Source: Bacteroidales bacterium
GTDB lineage: Bacteria; Bacteroidota; Bacteroidia; Bacteroidales; UBA932
DNA length: 64,000 nt
NCBI GenBank assembly: GCA_017428035.1
Contig: JAFRRR010000023.1
Location: forward strand, 1 to 64,000
Direction of reading: 5' to 3'
The notes beneath the pieces were generated by a model. The model saw only the letters and a list, made by a program, of their open reading frames with translations. It ran no database searches and was not told the DNA's origin. Position numbers and translations under genes: made by a program. Below, piece by piece: positions 19,701 through 27,989 of the stretch. Position 1 is the stretch's first letter. Each line of letters opens with the position of its first letter.

Positions 19701-19851
19701 CATCAATGCACAGAACCTCTTTACCATCACCAAATATCAGGGCCACGACCCGTCCACTGTAAGTCTGGCAGGTCTTGCACCCGGATTTGACGGTCGTTCT
19801 TACTATCCTACCCAGAGAACAGTTTCACTTGGCGTCAACATCAACTTCTAA
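16795..19851 (+). CDS. susC: SusC-like TonB-dependent outer-membrane transporter (starch locus)
   Basis: A 1018-residue outer-membrane barrel. A signal peptide ends at ASAQ (about residue 25), followed by a CarboxypepD_reg-like domain (27-105) with the EVVVIGYGSQ hand-over into the plug. The plug contains LQGKVAGL, LRGVGSLNG, YVIDGVPGG and IYGTRANAGVILITT, all SusC-family marks. The C-terminus ends in a beta strand with terminal Phe (LGVNINF). It imports maltooligosaccharides into the periplasm with its SusD partner. It starts 23 bp after the MFS gene and ends 2 bp before the longest susD frame. No CATG was seen in the gene. Confidence 0.93.
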   Translation: MKRFLTAVAAILLLGGMFSTPASAQGGYQVKGVVVDALGPVYGATVMEKNTTNGVSTGIDGDFVLNVASADAIVEVSCIGYTSQSYAASAFPATVTLVEDNEFLDEVVVIGYGSQTKKEVTGSVASLKPDDFNQGTVANPMGLLQGKVAGLNVIKNGGDDPAQNSYNVQLRGVGSLNGSTEPLYVIDGVPGGSLSSVNPADIESIDILKDGSAAAIYGTRANAGVILITTRRGNKDGAFSAEYNGSASVGFICNVPRVLTAAEYREKMVAKGLGTDFGADTDWVKEISRNPVSHSHNVSITGGTEKFNYRASVGYRNLQGIARKSDFDELQGRFAADQKAFNDKLQISYDFSYTRGLKDWANYDNFNQAIRSNPTMPVMSDDPKFDKYLHYFESDNFYTRNPVSDIEQTTNQQKDQNIIGSVRASLDIVRGLKFTTAYSIQESSTWNGKYQNSTLREVYGRKGVASQSYAAITQQVIENTLNYMGSAGRHNYQFLLGQSYQTNLSQGFSANNSIFPLDKLLFNNLGLGEGKLSGKSDEANQNSYKYKDKLASFFVRGMYNFAGKYFLSASARLEGSSKFGAKAHPVLGPWGLFPSVSASWIISEEDFMQNATWLDELKLRAGYGVTGNMPGSSYLYLMLVGPGGDYLFSDGAFIRPWGPQTNVNEYIRWEEKRETNVGIDFAMLEGRIWGNLDGYFRNTTNLLYEYSVPLTGGNVTDKKWDNYGQIHNYGVEFNINGILVKTRDFNWTAGVNAAWNRNRVVRITGEQYGETDAEGNHIAAYQNVGYISSGDGETGNYVMRLVEGEAVGNYYGFRYAGIKENGEWAFFSSQEAYEKGQGVTTDPNDNNKMVLGNAFPLVTLGFYTNLKYKAFDLGLNFRGQIGGLYFNETRYFYENTRGTENVLLSSFSGDAEKLTHWIDHPESTKASLRRFSDFYLEDATFIKLNDLTLGWTPVLKGSFTDYVKALRVYINAQNLFTITKYQGHDPSTVSLAGLAPGFDGRSYYPTQRTVSLGVNINF

Positions 19852-19862
19852 AGATGAGCATT

Positions 19863-21431
19863 ATGAAAAAGATATTTAACATTGCTATAGCGCTGCTTGG
19901 CCTTGCTGCCGTAGCCTGCACTGACCTCTCTCCGGAAGTTTACACCGATGTCCGCAAGGAGGATTACTTCACGACTCCCTCACAATTCTCTACTTTGATT
20001 GCCAACGCTTATTCCCAGCTGGCCGGTGAATACGGCTATATCTATCGTGAAGGCTTCTGGAGCCTGCAGGAATACACCTCCGACGAGGTGGTGGTTCCCA
20101 CCCGTGCCACCGACTGGTACGACGGCGGCGTCCCCATTGCAATGCACACCCACACCTGGCTCAGCGACACCCGCGACGTTAACAATGGCTGGAGTTTTGC
20201 ATACGGGGGCGTAACAAAGTGCAACACCGTGATAGATAACATCCATACCATCGCAGGCGAAGACGAATCCACCTGGAGCGACGCAGCCAAGGCTGGCCTT
20301 GCCGAGGCCAAGATTCTCCGTGCATTCTACCACCTGCTGGCCATGGACGTCTATGGCAACGTACACATCGACGACGGCGAGCGCGAAATCAAGCAGTACA
20401 CCCGCAAAGAGGTTTACGACTGGATTGAGCAGGAGCTGCTGGAAAACGCCGAGAAAGTGGACAACACCGTCCGCTACGGCTCAATGACCCGCCCGGTTGC
20501 CTATATGATACTGGCAAAACTCTACCTCAACGCTGAGGTCTATACCGGCACCCCCCAGTGGGCCAAGGCAGAAGAATATTGCGACAAGATTATCGAAGGC
20601 GGCTACGGCTATGATCTTAACGATGACTATTTCGCAACCTTTACCACCAACAACACCGGCAATAAGGAAATTATTTTCCCCATCGTGTTCGACTCTGTGT
20701 ATGCCAACGGCAATATGTTCCACCTGATCACCAACCACTACGCAATGCGCGACGTGTTCGGCTTCACTACCGACTGCTGGAACGGCCCCTGCACGCTTGG
20801 GTCATTCTACAATCTTTACGCGGAGAAAGACATTCGCCGCAACCAGTGGTTCGTGGGCCCGGTGTACAACAACACCACCGACTGGAAGACTATTGTCTAT
20901 AATCGCGACTCTTGGACAGGCGACGTGGTTGAGTGGGACCACGGCGACAGCCACTTCAAGGTTATCATCACTCCTGAAGTCACCACCATCCAGGACCCTA
21001 CCGGAGCCAATTCCTGCGAGGGTGCCCGATTTGTCAAGTTCCAGTTTGAGAACGGCATCGCCCACCACGCAGACAGCGACTTCCCCATCTACCGCTATGC
21101 CGACGTCCTTCTGATGAAGGCTGAGGCCCGTATGCGCCAGAAAGGCGGTGTGGCAGACGAGATTGCCCTGGAGTGTGTCAACAAGGTTCACCGCCGCGCT
21201 GGCCTGCCCAACTATACAGCAGCGCAGCTCAACCTGGCTGAACTTCTCAAAGAGCGCGGCCGCGAGCTGGCCTGGGAAGGCCATCGCCGCGACGACCAGA
21301 TTCGCTTTGGCACCTACGGCGGCACTTGGGAGTTCAAGAACGCCAGCGACAAGAACCACGAGCTGTTCCCCATCCCCAACTGGGTTAGGGACGCTGCGCC
21401 CGGCGTATATCAGCAAAATCCCGGATACTAA
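19863..21431 (+). CDS. susD: SusD-like starch-binding lipoprotein
   Basis: About 522 residues counting from the ATG at 19863, which starts a standard lipoprotein leader (MKKIFNIAIAL, lipobox AVAC). An ATG 9 bp upstream is also in frame. The fold is the alpha-helical TPR-rich SusD type. Marks include DLSPEVYTDVRKEDYFTTPSQ near the N-terminus, SFAYGGVTKCNTVID, RAFYHLLAMDVYGNVHI, and the C-terminal GRELAWEGHRRDDQIRFG. It caps the SusC barrel at the cell surface and binds the glycan. Confidence 0.92.
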   Translation: MKKIFNIAIALLGLAAVACTDLSPEVYTDVRKEDYFTTPSQFSTLIANAYSQLAGEYGYIYREGFWSLQEYTSDEVVVPTRATDWYDGGVPIAMHTHTWLSDTRDVNNGWSFAYGGVTKCNTVIDNIHTIAGEDESTWSDAAKAGLAEAKILRAFYHLLAMDVYGNVHIDDGEREIKQYTRKEVYDWIEQELLENAEKVDNTVRYGSMTRPVAYMILAKLYLNAEVYTGTPQWAKAEEYCDKIIEGGYGYDLNDDYFATFTTNNTGNKEIIFPIVFDSVYANGNMFHLITNHYAMRDVFGFTTDCWNGPCTLGSFYNLYAEKDIRRNQWFVGPVYNNTTDWKTIVYNRDSWTGDVVEWDHGDSHFKVIITPEVTTIQDPTGANSCEGARFVKFQFENGIAHHADSDFPIYRYADVLLMKAEARMRQKGGVADEIALECVNKVHRRAGLPNYTAAQLNLAELLKERGRELAWEGHRRDDQIRFGTYGGTWEFKNASDKNHELFPIPNWVRDAAPGVYQQNPGY

Positions 21432-21477
21432 TAACTAATATTCAATAATTATTAACCAATCAACCATTATTAACAAA

Positions 21478-22914
21478 ATGAAAAGAATCTTTTATGCATT
21501 TTGCGCTCTTGCTCTGGCATTTGTCATGACCTCCTGCAAAGAGCCCAACAAACCCATCGACCTGGATGCTGAAGACGGTGTTTACGTGTATGGCGAAGCT
21601 ACCGGCTTTGACAAAGTAGATGCTCTGCTGCTTATGGCCAACGGTATCAACGAGGCCAAGGACCAGACTGCACGCGACGGTATGTTCGAGAAATATATCG
21701 TGCTGCAGGGCGGCAAGGAATTCTCCCTGCTGTGGCTCAACGCCGGCGAGCAGATTTATTACGGCGCCAATCTCTCCGAGTTCACCCTCACTGCCGAAGA
21801 GGCTACCGGCATCTATGCAGACAACCCTGTCGGCACCATTTTCAAGGGTAAACTCGAGACTGGCGACGCCGCTCCCAAGATGAAGATGGCCACCACCGGC
21901 CTCTATCACATCGTGCTCGACCTCAACAAGAACAACGACCTTTCCGAGGCTCAGATCCTCGTGGCTCCCGTTCAGTGGGGTGTCCGCGGCGGTATGAACA
22001 ACTGGGGCTTCACCGCTCTTGAGGCTACTCCCGCAAGCAACAACGGCATCACCTACGTCCTCTCCGGCCAGGAGCTGGGCAACAACGGTGACTTCAAGTT
22101 CTCCTACAACGGGGCATGGAAGATCACCCTTGACGACAAGGGCGAGGTCAAGGCCAACACCAATCTGGGTACCGACTGCAAGCCCGGCGGAAGCAACATC
22201 GTGGTTACCGAGGGTGCAGGTAAGTACAAAGTTACCCTTACCTTCAAGCTCGCAGGCGGCGCTATCGAGAATAGTTTCTCCTACAAGACCGAACTCCAGG
22301 AGGCCGCTTCCTATCCCGAGAACGTCTATATGACCGGTACCGATTTCGGCGGCTGGTCTTGGGGTTCAGACGGTATCGTTACCCTCCAGCACATCTCTGC
22401 CGGTGGCGATCCCAAGGATGGCTGCTTTGTAACCACCCGCTATTTCAAGGCCGACAACGGCTTCAAATTCAGCACCATCAACGTGGCTGACGACTGGAGC
22501 AAGGCATTCGGCGGTATGACCACCAACAGCGAGAACATCACCTTCGACGGTGACGGCAACGCTCACGTTCCTTCTGACGGTCTCTGGACCATCACCCTCG
22601 ACTACACCAAGGACGAGATGACTCTCACCGAGGGTATGATTTACGGTATGGGCCCTGCATTCAACGATGACTGGACAATGGCTAAATATGCCGGCGAAAT
22701 CAACGCTGACGGTACCGCTACTATCGTAGCTCTCTCCGACGGTGCGCTCCGCGTTTACGCTCCCTGCGCATTTGACTGGTGGCAGCACGAGTTCCAGCCC
22801 GATGCAGAAGGCAATTTGGTATACCGCGAGGGTGGTGAACTTGAAGCCTTCAACGTTACCGCTGGTCAGAAGATCACCTTCAACTTCAACGCTGGTACTG
22901 CTACTGTAGAATAA
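21478..22914 (+). CDS. SusE/SusF-like surface starch-binding lipoprotein
   Basis: A 478-residue lipoprotein with lipobox VMTSC. It has the build of SusE/SusF: an N-terminal Ig-like part, then beta-sandwich starch-binding modules. Related segments recur: VRGGMNNWGFTAL (about 164-176), and TGTDFGGWSWGSDG (about 284-297), each with aromatic residues that could stack on glucose rings. The C-terminus FNFNAGTATVE matches the SusE/F ending style. It should bind starch outside the cell without cleaving it. Assignment to SusE or SusF cannot be separated by eye. Confidence 0.85.
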   Translation: MKRIFYAFCALALAFVMTSCKEPNKPIDLDAEDGVYVYGEATGFDKVDALLLMANGINEAKDQTARDGMFEKYIVLQGGKEFSLLWLNAGEQIYYGANLSEFTLTAEEATGIYADNPVGTIFKGKLETGDAAPKMKMATTGLYHIVLDLNKNNDLSEAQILVAPVQWGVRGGMNNWGFTALEATPASNNGITYVLSGQELGNNGDFKFSYNGAWKITLDDKGEVKANTNLGTDCKPGGSNIVVTEGAGKYKVTLTFKLAGGAIENSFSYKTELQEAASYPENVYMTGTDFGGWSWGSDGIVTLQHISAGGDPKDGCFVTTRYFKADNGFKFSTINVADDWSKAFGGMTTNSENITFDGDGNAHVPSDGLWTITLDYTKDEMTLTEGMIYGMGPAFNDDWTMAKYAGEINADGTATIVALSDGALRVYAPCAFDWWQHEFQPDAEGNLVYREGGELEAFNVTAGQKITFNFNAGTATVE

Positions 22915-22934
22915 TCATTCTCCGCAATTATTTT

Positions 22935-22967
22935 GGCCTGCAAGCCCCTGATACGGACTTGCAGGTC
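22935..22967 (+). promoter_or_regulatory. intercistronic hairpin between susE/F and amylase
   Basis: CCTGCAAG (22937-22944) pairs with CTTGCAGG (22958-22965), and flanking GG/TC pairs extend it. No T run follows, so it is more likely an mRNA stability or processing element than a terminator. Confidence 0.5.
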
Positions 22968-22985
22968 CCATTTAAAAATGACGAT

Positions 22986-24977
22986 ATGAAACGCTTGTTC
23001 CTTATACTGGCGCTGCTGCCGCTGCTGGCAGCATCCTGCAATAAACAGCCGCAGCCCATCCCCGATGACGGCGACGAAATAGTGATACCCTCCTACGCTT
23101 CGGGCGAGAAACAGGGCAAAATCACCTATCAGCTGCTTATCTACAGTTTTGCCGACAGCGACGGCGACGGAATAGGCGATTTCAACGGAATAAAGTCCAA
23201 GCTGGATTATCTGGACGCCCTGGGTGTATCCGCCCTCTGGCTGTCGCCGGCCCATCCGGCCGACTCATATCACGGCTACGATGTCACGGACTATGCTGCC
23301 GTCAACCCCAAATACGGCACCGAGGCCGATTTCAAGGCATTAATCGATGCTGCACACGCCAAGGGTATAAAAATTTATATGGACTATGTCCTGAACCACA
23401 CCGGCAAGGGCCATCCCTGGCTTGCAGAGGCCCTTTCGGGCGCCGACAGTCCTTACCGCAACTGGTATCTGATTAGCGAAAAGCCCGCCTCCGAATGGAG
23501 TTCTTTCCCTATGCTTTCGGGCTACTCATACAATAAGGACGAGTGGCACGCCACCACCAGCGGCTCGCCGCGCCTTACAATCTCCAGCACCACAGAGAGT
23601 GTTACCGGAAGCGGAAACGCCAGCTGGAACCTGTGGACCTGGGCGCCGGGACAGGACGGTAAGGAGGTTAAGCTGACCGACGGCGGAAACGGCTCTTATT
23701 ACACCGTTATGAACGTCAGCGGCAAGACAGGATTTCTTGTCAGAAAGAATTCAACCTGGAACGCCGGCTCCAAATTTGGCGCTGCACAGCAGGACTTTAC
23801 GGCTACAGAAGGCGTGCCCGTCAACCTTATGGCAGAGGGCAGCGATATTTATTTTTCAGGAAACGGACGGTATCGCTTTGACCTTACCAATGTCAACACC
23901 AGCACCGTTTATTTTATGGGTGCCTTTGGCAGCTGGATGCCCGACCTCAACTACGGCGCGGCCGCCACGGCAGAGACATCCGCCCCGTTTATAGCCCTGG
24001 CCGAAACCGTGGACAAATGGATTGCCCTGGGCATCGACGGCCTCAGGCTGGATGCCGTCAAGCACATCTACGGCGGTATGAATTCATTCAACAACTCCGC
24101 CAACGTCGCTTTCCTTGGCAAATGGTACGACCGCTGCAACGCCTCCTACCGCAAAACACATAACGAAGATTTCTATATGGTGGCAGAGTGCTGGATGGAC
24201 GCCTCAAGCGTGGCTCCCTACTACAAAGCCCTGCCCGCAAATTTTGAATTCGACTTCTGGGAGCGGCTGAAATGGGTTCTGAACCAGCGCACCGGCTGCT
24301 ACTTCTGCAAGGATCTGATGAGCTACAGAAAGCTGTATAATGCCAATCGCAGCAATGCCATAGCCGCCACAAAACTCACCAACCACGACGAGACTCGCGC
24401 CGCCACCGTCCTTGGGCGTGATATGTCCAAGATGAAACAGGCCGCGGCATTCCTGCTTACCGCCGAAGGCGAGCCGTATATCTACCAGGGCGAAGAACTT
24501 GGCTACTGGGGCAAGGACGGAGACGAGGGCGGCCGAGATGAGCTGGTGCGCACCCCCATTGTTTGGGACAAGGCTGCAACTGCCGCCACTGGCGATCTGG
24601 GCGGCCACCTCGACTACGATCTGTTAAAGGACGGCATTTCTGTGGAGAAACAGAAAACCGACAAAGAGTCGCTGCTGGTGACCTATTTCAATTGGACCCG
24701 GGCGCGCAATACCTGCAAGGCCCTCTCCGGCGGCAAGATGTCGGCCCACGCCAAATACAACGACAGCAACACTCTTGACGGCAGCATCGCCGCCTGGTAT
24801 ATGACCGCAGCCAGCGGCGAAAAGGCCCTTGTGCTGCACAATGTCGGCTCTTCCGAAAAGACCCTGGACCTGCCTTCGGACAAGCTGGACAAGCAGGTCG
24901 TTTCGCTGGGCAGCGTGACGGTGTCCGGCAGCACCGTGACCCTTGGCGCATCTTCCTCTGTAGTATTCCTTCAATAA
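22986..24977 (+). CDS. susG: SusG-like surface alpha-amylase (GH13)
   Basis: A 663-residue lipoprotein amylase. The start at 22986 gives a good leader with lipobox LAASC (Cys18). The GH13 barrel carries nucleophile D356 (GLRLDAVKH), acid/base E401 (MVAECWMD) and D468 (TNHDET). A block of about 130 residues (roughly 185-315) rich in S, T, W and N is inserted in the B-domain region, where SusG carries its CBM58. It ends in an all-beta C domain. It should cut starch at the cell surface for SusCD uptake. Confidence 0.9.
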   Translation: MKRLFLILALLPLLAASCNKQPQPIPDDGDEIVIPSYASGEKQGKITYQLLIYSFADSDGDGIGDFNGIKSKLDYLDALGVSALWLSPAHPADSYHGYDVTDYAAVNPKYGTEADFKALIDAAHAKGIKIYMDYVLNHTGKGHPWLAEALSGADSPYRNWYLISEKPASEWSSFPMLSGYSYNKDEWHATTSGSPRLTISSTTESVTGSGNASWNLWTWAPGQDGKEVKLTDGGNGSYYTVMNVSGKTGFLVRKNSTWNAGSKFGAAQQDFTATEGVPVNLMAEGSDIYFSGNGRYRFDLTNVNTSTVYFMGAFGSWMPDLNYGAAATAETSAPFIALAETVDKWIALGIDGLRLDAVKHIYGGMNSFNNSANVAFLGKWYDRCNASYRKTHNEDFYMVAECWMDASSVAPYYKALPANFEFDFWERLKWVLNQRTGCYFCKDLMSYRKLYNANRSNAIAATKLTNHDETRAATVLGRDMSKMKQAAAFLLTAEGEPYIYQGEELGYWGKDGDEGGRDELVRTPIVWDKAATAATGDLGGHLDYDLLKDGISVEKQKTDKESLLVTYFNWTRARNTCKALSGGKMSAHAKYNDSNTLDGSIAAWYMTAASGEKALVLHNVGSSEKTLDLPSDKLDKQVVSLGSVTVSGSTVTLGASSSVVFLQ

Positions 24978-24995
24978 CCGATAATATCCCCACCT

Positions 24996-26321
24996 ATGAA
25001 AAAGATAATCATCCTGATAGCGGCCGTCGCCGCAATAGCAGCCTGCTGCCCCAAAGAGAAGCCGGCCGTGCACCCCGAGTGGAGCTACAACTCCGTAATG
25101 TACGAAGTAAACGTGCGCCAATATTCCCCCGAGAGCTCGTTTGCGGGCGTCCAGGCACAGTTGCCCCGCCTCAAGGAGCTGGGCGTGGACATTCTCTGGC
25201 TGATGCCTATGTATGAAATAGGAGTGGAGGGGCGCAAGGGAACCCTGGGCTCTTATTATGCCATAAGCGACTACTGCAAGGTAAATCCCGAGTTCGGCAC
25301 TATGGAAGACTTTGACCGCCTCCTGGCCGCCGCTCACGACCAGGGATTCAAGGTGATTCTGGACTGGGTTGCCAACCAGACCGCACCCGACCACATCTGG
25401 ATGACCACCAAGCCGGCCGATTTCTACGAGCGCGACTCTCTGGGCAACGCCATCTGGGAATATGACTGGACCGACACCCGCAGCCTCAACTACGAGTGCA
25501 AGGATGTCTGGGCAGCCCAGGAAGAATGTATGCGTTTCTGGCTGGACAAGGGCGTGGACGGTTTCCGCTGCGACGCCGCCGGTGAAATGCCCGCCGAATT
25601 CTGGCAGGGCACAATGCCGGGTATGAACGCCGACTATCCCGACGCCTACTTCCTGGCAGAGGCAGAGCGCACCAACCTGGCCGACGCCGACAGCACCTTC
25701 GACGCCACCTATGCCTGGGAGCTGCACCATTTGCTTAACGAAATCGCCGCCGGGCAAAAGACCTTTGACGAACTGCGCGCCTATCTGGAGCGCGATGCGG
25801 CCAATTATCCCGAATCGGCCTTCCGCCTGACCTTCACCAGCAACCACGACGAAAACTCCTGGAACGGCACCGAATTCGAGCGTATGGGCGACTGTGCAAA
25901 AGCCGGCGCCGTGCTCTGCTTCACCCTGCCCAAAAGCCAGCCGCTGGTTTATACTGGCCAGGAAATCGGCCTGAGCCGCCGCCTGCAATTCTTCGAGAAG
26001 GATCCCATAGAGGACTGGAGTGCCAACGAATTCACCGAATTCTACAAGAAACTCATATCTCTCAAGCATAACAATCCCGCACTGGATGCCGGCGAGCGCG
26101 GCGGCAAATATGCCGAGATTCCCGCTCCCGACGGAGCCTTCGCCTTCAGCCGCACCAAATGCGGCAACAAGGTGGTAACAGCCGTCAACTTCGGCACCGA
26201 ACCCGCCGAGATCACCCTGCCCCTGAAAGGCACCTTCACCGAACTCTTCTCCGGCGAAAAAGTCCGCGGCCGCCAAACCCTCACCCTCCCCGCCGGCGGG
26301 TATGCCATTTATTTCCGTTAA
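24996..26321 (+). CDS. second GH13 alpha-amylase-family lipoprotein
   Basis: A compact 441-residue GH13 protein with lipobox IAAC (Cys17). The triad is present: D193 (GFRCDAAGEMP), E222 (LAEAERT), D285 (SNHDEN). Two usual subsite -1 positions differ: region I reads DWVANQTA with Gln instead of His, and the residues after the nucleophile lack Lys-His. The B domain is short and the C domain spans about 350-441. It may act on short maltodextrins in the periplasm or at the surface. It is the last gene of the starch operon. Confidence 0.87.
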   Translation: MKKIIILIAAVAAIAACCPKEKPAVHPEWSYNSVMYEVNVRQYSPESSFAGVQAQLPRLKELGVDILWLMPMYEIGVEGRKGTLGSYYAISDYCKVNPEFGTMEDFDRLLAAAHDQGFKVILDWVANQTAPDHIWMTTKPADFYERDSLGNAIWEYDWTDTRSLNYECKDVWAAQEECMRFWLDKGVDGFRCDAAGEMPAEFWQGTMPGMNADYPDAYFLAEAERTNLADADSTFDATYAWELHHLLNEIAAGQKTFDELRAYLERDAANYPESAFRLTFTSNHDENSWNGTEFERMGDCAKAGAVLCFTLPKSQPLVYTGQEIGLSRRLQFFEKDPIEDWSANEFTEFYKKLISLKHNNPALDAGERGGKYAEIPAPDGAFAFSRTKCGNKVVTAVNFGTEPAEITLPLKGTFTELFSGEKVRGRQTLTLPAGGYAIYFR

Positions 26322-26336
26322 TTGTTCAAAAACTTG

Positions 26337-26366
26337 TTGATAATTTGGAAATTAGTTGTATATTTG
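26337..26366 (+). promoter_or_regulatory. promoter of the ribosomal protein operon
   Basis: TTG (26337-26339), exactly 19 bp, TATATTTG (26359-26366). This is a perfect Bacteroidetes promoter 60 bp before rplC, so the ribosomal genes do not depend on read-through from the amylase operon. Confidence 0.8.
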
Positions 26367-26403
26367 CAGCCCGCAAAAAATGCGCGGATTTATACAACTA
26401 ATT
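26350..26403. promoter_or_regulatory. 13-bp perfect inverted repeat over the rplC promoter
   Basis: AATTAGTTGTATA (26350-26362) and TATACAACTAATT (26391-26403) are perfect reverse complements with a 28-bp spacer. The left arm overlaps the -7 box; the right arm lies in the leader. Because the left arm is upstream of transcription start, a DNA operator is more likely than an RNA hairpin. Confidence 0.5.
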
Positions 26404-26425
26404 CATTTACACCAAATTATCTACA

Positions 26426-27046
26426 ATGCCTGGATTAATTGGAAAGAAAGTCGGAATGACTTCCGTATTCGATGCTAACGGTATCAACGTACCGTGCACC
26501 GTAATTGAGGCTGGTCCGTGTGTTGTTACGCAAATTCGTACAGTAGAGAAAGATGGTTATGCCGCTGTACAGCTTGCCTATGACGAAATTTCAGAGAAAC
26601 ACACCAGCAAGGCTCTTAAGGGCCATTTTGAAAAGGCAGGAACCACTCCCAAGCGCAAATTGGTGGAATTCAAGTCCTTCGACATTGATTCCCTCAAATT
26701 GGGAGACACTATCACCGTCGCAGATCTCGCATCTGTAGAATGGGTCGACGTTACCGGCACCTCTAAAGGTAAAGGTTTCCAGGGCGTAGTTAAGCGCCAC
26801 GGATTCGCCGGTGTTGGCGGACAGACTCACGGTCAGCACAACAGACTTCGCAAGCCCGGTTCACTGGGTGCATCGTCTTGGCCTAGCCGTGTCTTCCCCG
26901 GTATGAGAATGGGTGGTCATATGGGATGTGACCGCGTTAAGGTTCTCAACCTTCAGGTTGTCAAAATTATTCCTGAAAACAATCTTATCGTAGTTAAAGG
27001 TTCTATTCCCGGAGCCAAGGGGTCTTATGTAACATTGGAGGCTTAA
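26426..27046 (+). CDS. rplC: 50S ribosomal protein L3
   Basis: A 206-residue ribosomal protein that binds 23S rRNA near the peptidyl transferase centre. Family blocks: [16 protein letters not shown] at the start and the [17 protein letters not shown] loop with [23 protein letters not shown]. It is normally second in the S10 operon, but here no rpsJ precedes it: an amylase gene and a strong promoter do. Confidence 0.97.
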   Translation: MPGLIGKKVGMTSVFDANGINVPCTVIEAGPCVVTQIRTVEKDGYAAVQLAYDEISEKHTSKALKGHFEKAGTTPKRKLVEFKSFDIDSLKLGDTITVADLASVEWVDVTGTSKGKGFQGVVKRHGFAGVGGQTHGQHNRLRKPGSLGASSWPSRVFPGMRMGGHMGCDRVKVLNLQVVKIIPENNLIVVKGSIPGAKGSYVTLEA

Positions 27047-27049
27047 CGT

Positions 27050-27676
27050 ATGAAACTGTCAGTTTATAAAATCGACGGAACCGCTTCTGGAAAAGAAGTC
27101 GTTCTTGATGACGCAATCTTTGGCATCGAGCCCAACGATCACGCTATCTATCTTGACGTTAAGCAGTACCTTGCAAATCAGCGTCAGGGCACACACAAGA
27201 GCAAAGACCGCAGCGAAATCGCACACAGCACCAAGAAGATGGGTCGCCAGAAAGGCGGCGGTGGCGCACGCCACGGTTCCATCAAGGCCGGTATCTATGT
27301 AGGTGGTGGCCGTATCTTTGGTCCCCAGCCCCGCGATTATCGTTTCAAACTCAACAAAAAGCTCAAACAGCTGGCACGCAACTCCGCCTTCACCTATAAG
27401 GCACAGGAAGAAGCCATCACTATGGTTGAGCCTTTTGCAATGGATGCACCCAAGACCAAAGACTTCATCAAGATTCTTGATGCACTCAAGGCTAACGGCC
27501 GCAAGACCCTGGTCATCCTTCCCGAGAATTCGAACAATATTTTCTTATCGTCTCGCAACCTTCCTGAGGTGAAAGTCATCACCGTTGACGAAATCAACAC
27601 CTACACCATTATGAATGCAAATCATCTGGTGATGGTTGACGGCGTCCAGGATATCATTGCAGAAAGACAAAAATAA
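27050..27676 (+). CDS. rplD: 50S ribosomal protein L4
   Basis: A 208-residue L4 with the long rRNA-penetrating loop: RSEIAHSTKKMGRQKGGGGARHG. L4 lines the exit tunnel and in enterobacteria represses the S10 operon; whether it does so here is unknown. It begins 3 bp after rplC. Confidence 0.97.
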   Translation: MKLSVYKIDGTASGKEVVLDDAIFGIEPNDHAIYLDVKQYLANQRQGTHKSKDRSEIAHSTKKMGRQKGGGGARHGSIKAGIYVGGGRIFGPQPRDYRFKLNKKLKQLARNSAFTYKAQEEAITMVEPFAMDAPKTKDFIKILDALKANGRKTLVILPENSNNIFLSSRNLPEVKVITVDEINTYTIMNANHLVMVDGVQDIIAERQK

Positions 27677-27685
27677 TCCAAAGCA

Positions 27686-27976
27686 ATGGGTATACTGATT
27701 AAGCCAATCGTAACCGAGAAAATGACGGCTCAAGGCGATAAGTTGAACCGTTACGGTTTTATAGTTGACCGCAATGCCAATAAGGTAGAAATCAAACAGG
27801 CGGTCGAGCAGACTTACAATGTTTCTGTATTGAGTGTCAATACTGCAAACTATCACGGCAAAGCAAAAAGCCGTTACACCAAAGCCGGTTTGCTGACCGG
27901 TCGCACCAATCACTATAAGAAAGCTTATGTGACTTTGGCAAAGGATGACAAGATAGATTTCTACGCTAACGTTTAA
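27686..27976 (+). CDS. rplW: 50S ribosomal protein L23
   Basis: A 96-residue L23, located at the exit of the peptide tunnel and a docking site for trigger factor and SRP. Marks: IKPIVTEKMTAQ near the N-terminus and VNTANYHGKAKSRYTKAG. Spacing to rplD is 9 bp. Confidence 0.96.
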   Translation: MGILIKPIVTEKMTAQGDKLNRYGFIVDRNANKVEIKQAVEQTYNVSVLSVNTANYHGKAKSRYTKAGLLTGRTNHYKKAYVTLAKDDKIDFYANV

Positions 27977-27989
27977 TTGATCTGAAGCT

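Noticed and set aside
26881-26940. CATATG sites as counter-evidence to CATG depletion
   Set aside because: CATATG does not contain the tetranucleotide CATG, so these sites do not bear on the count.
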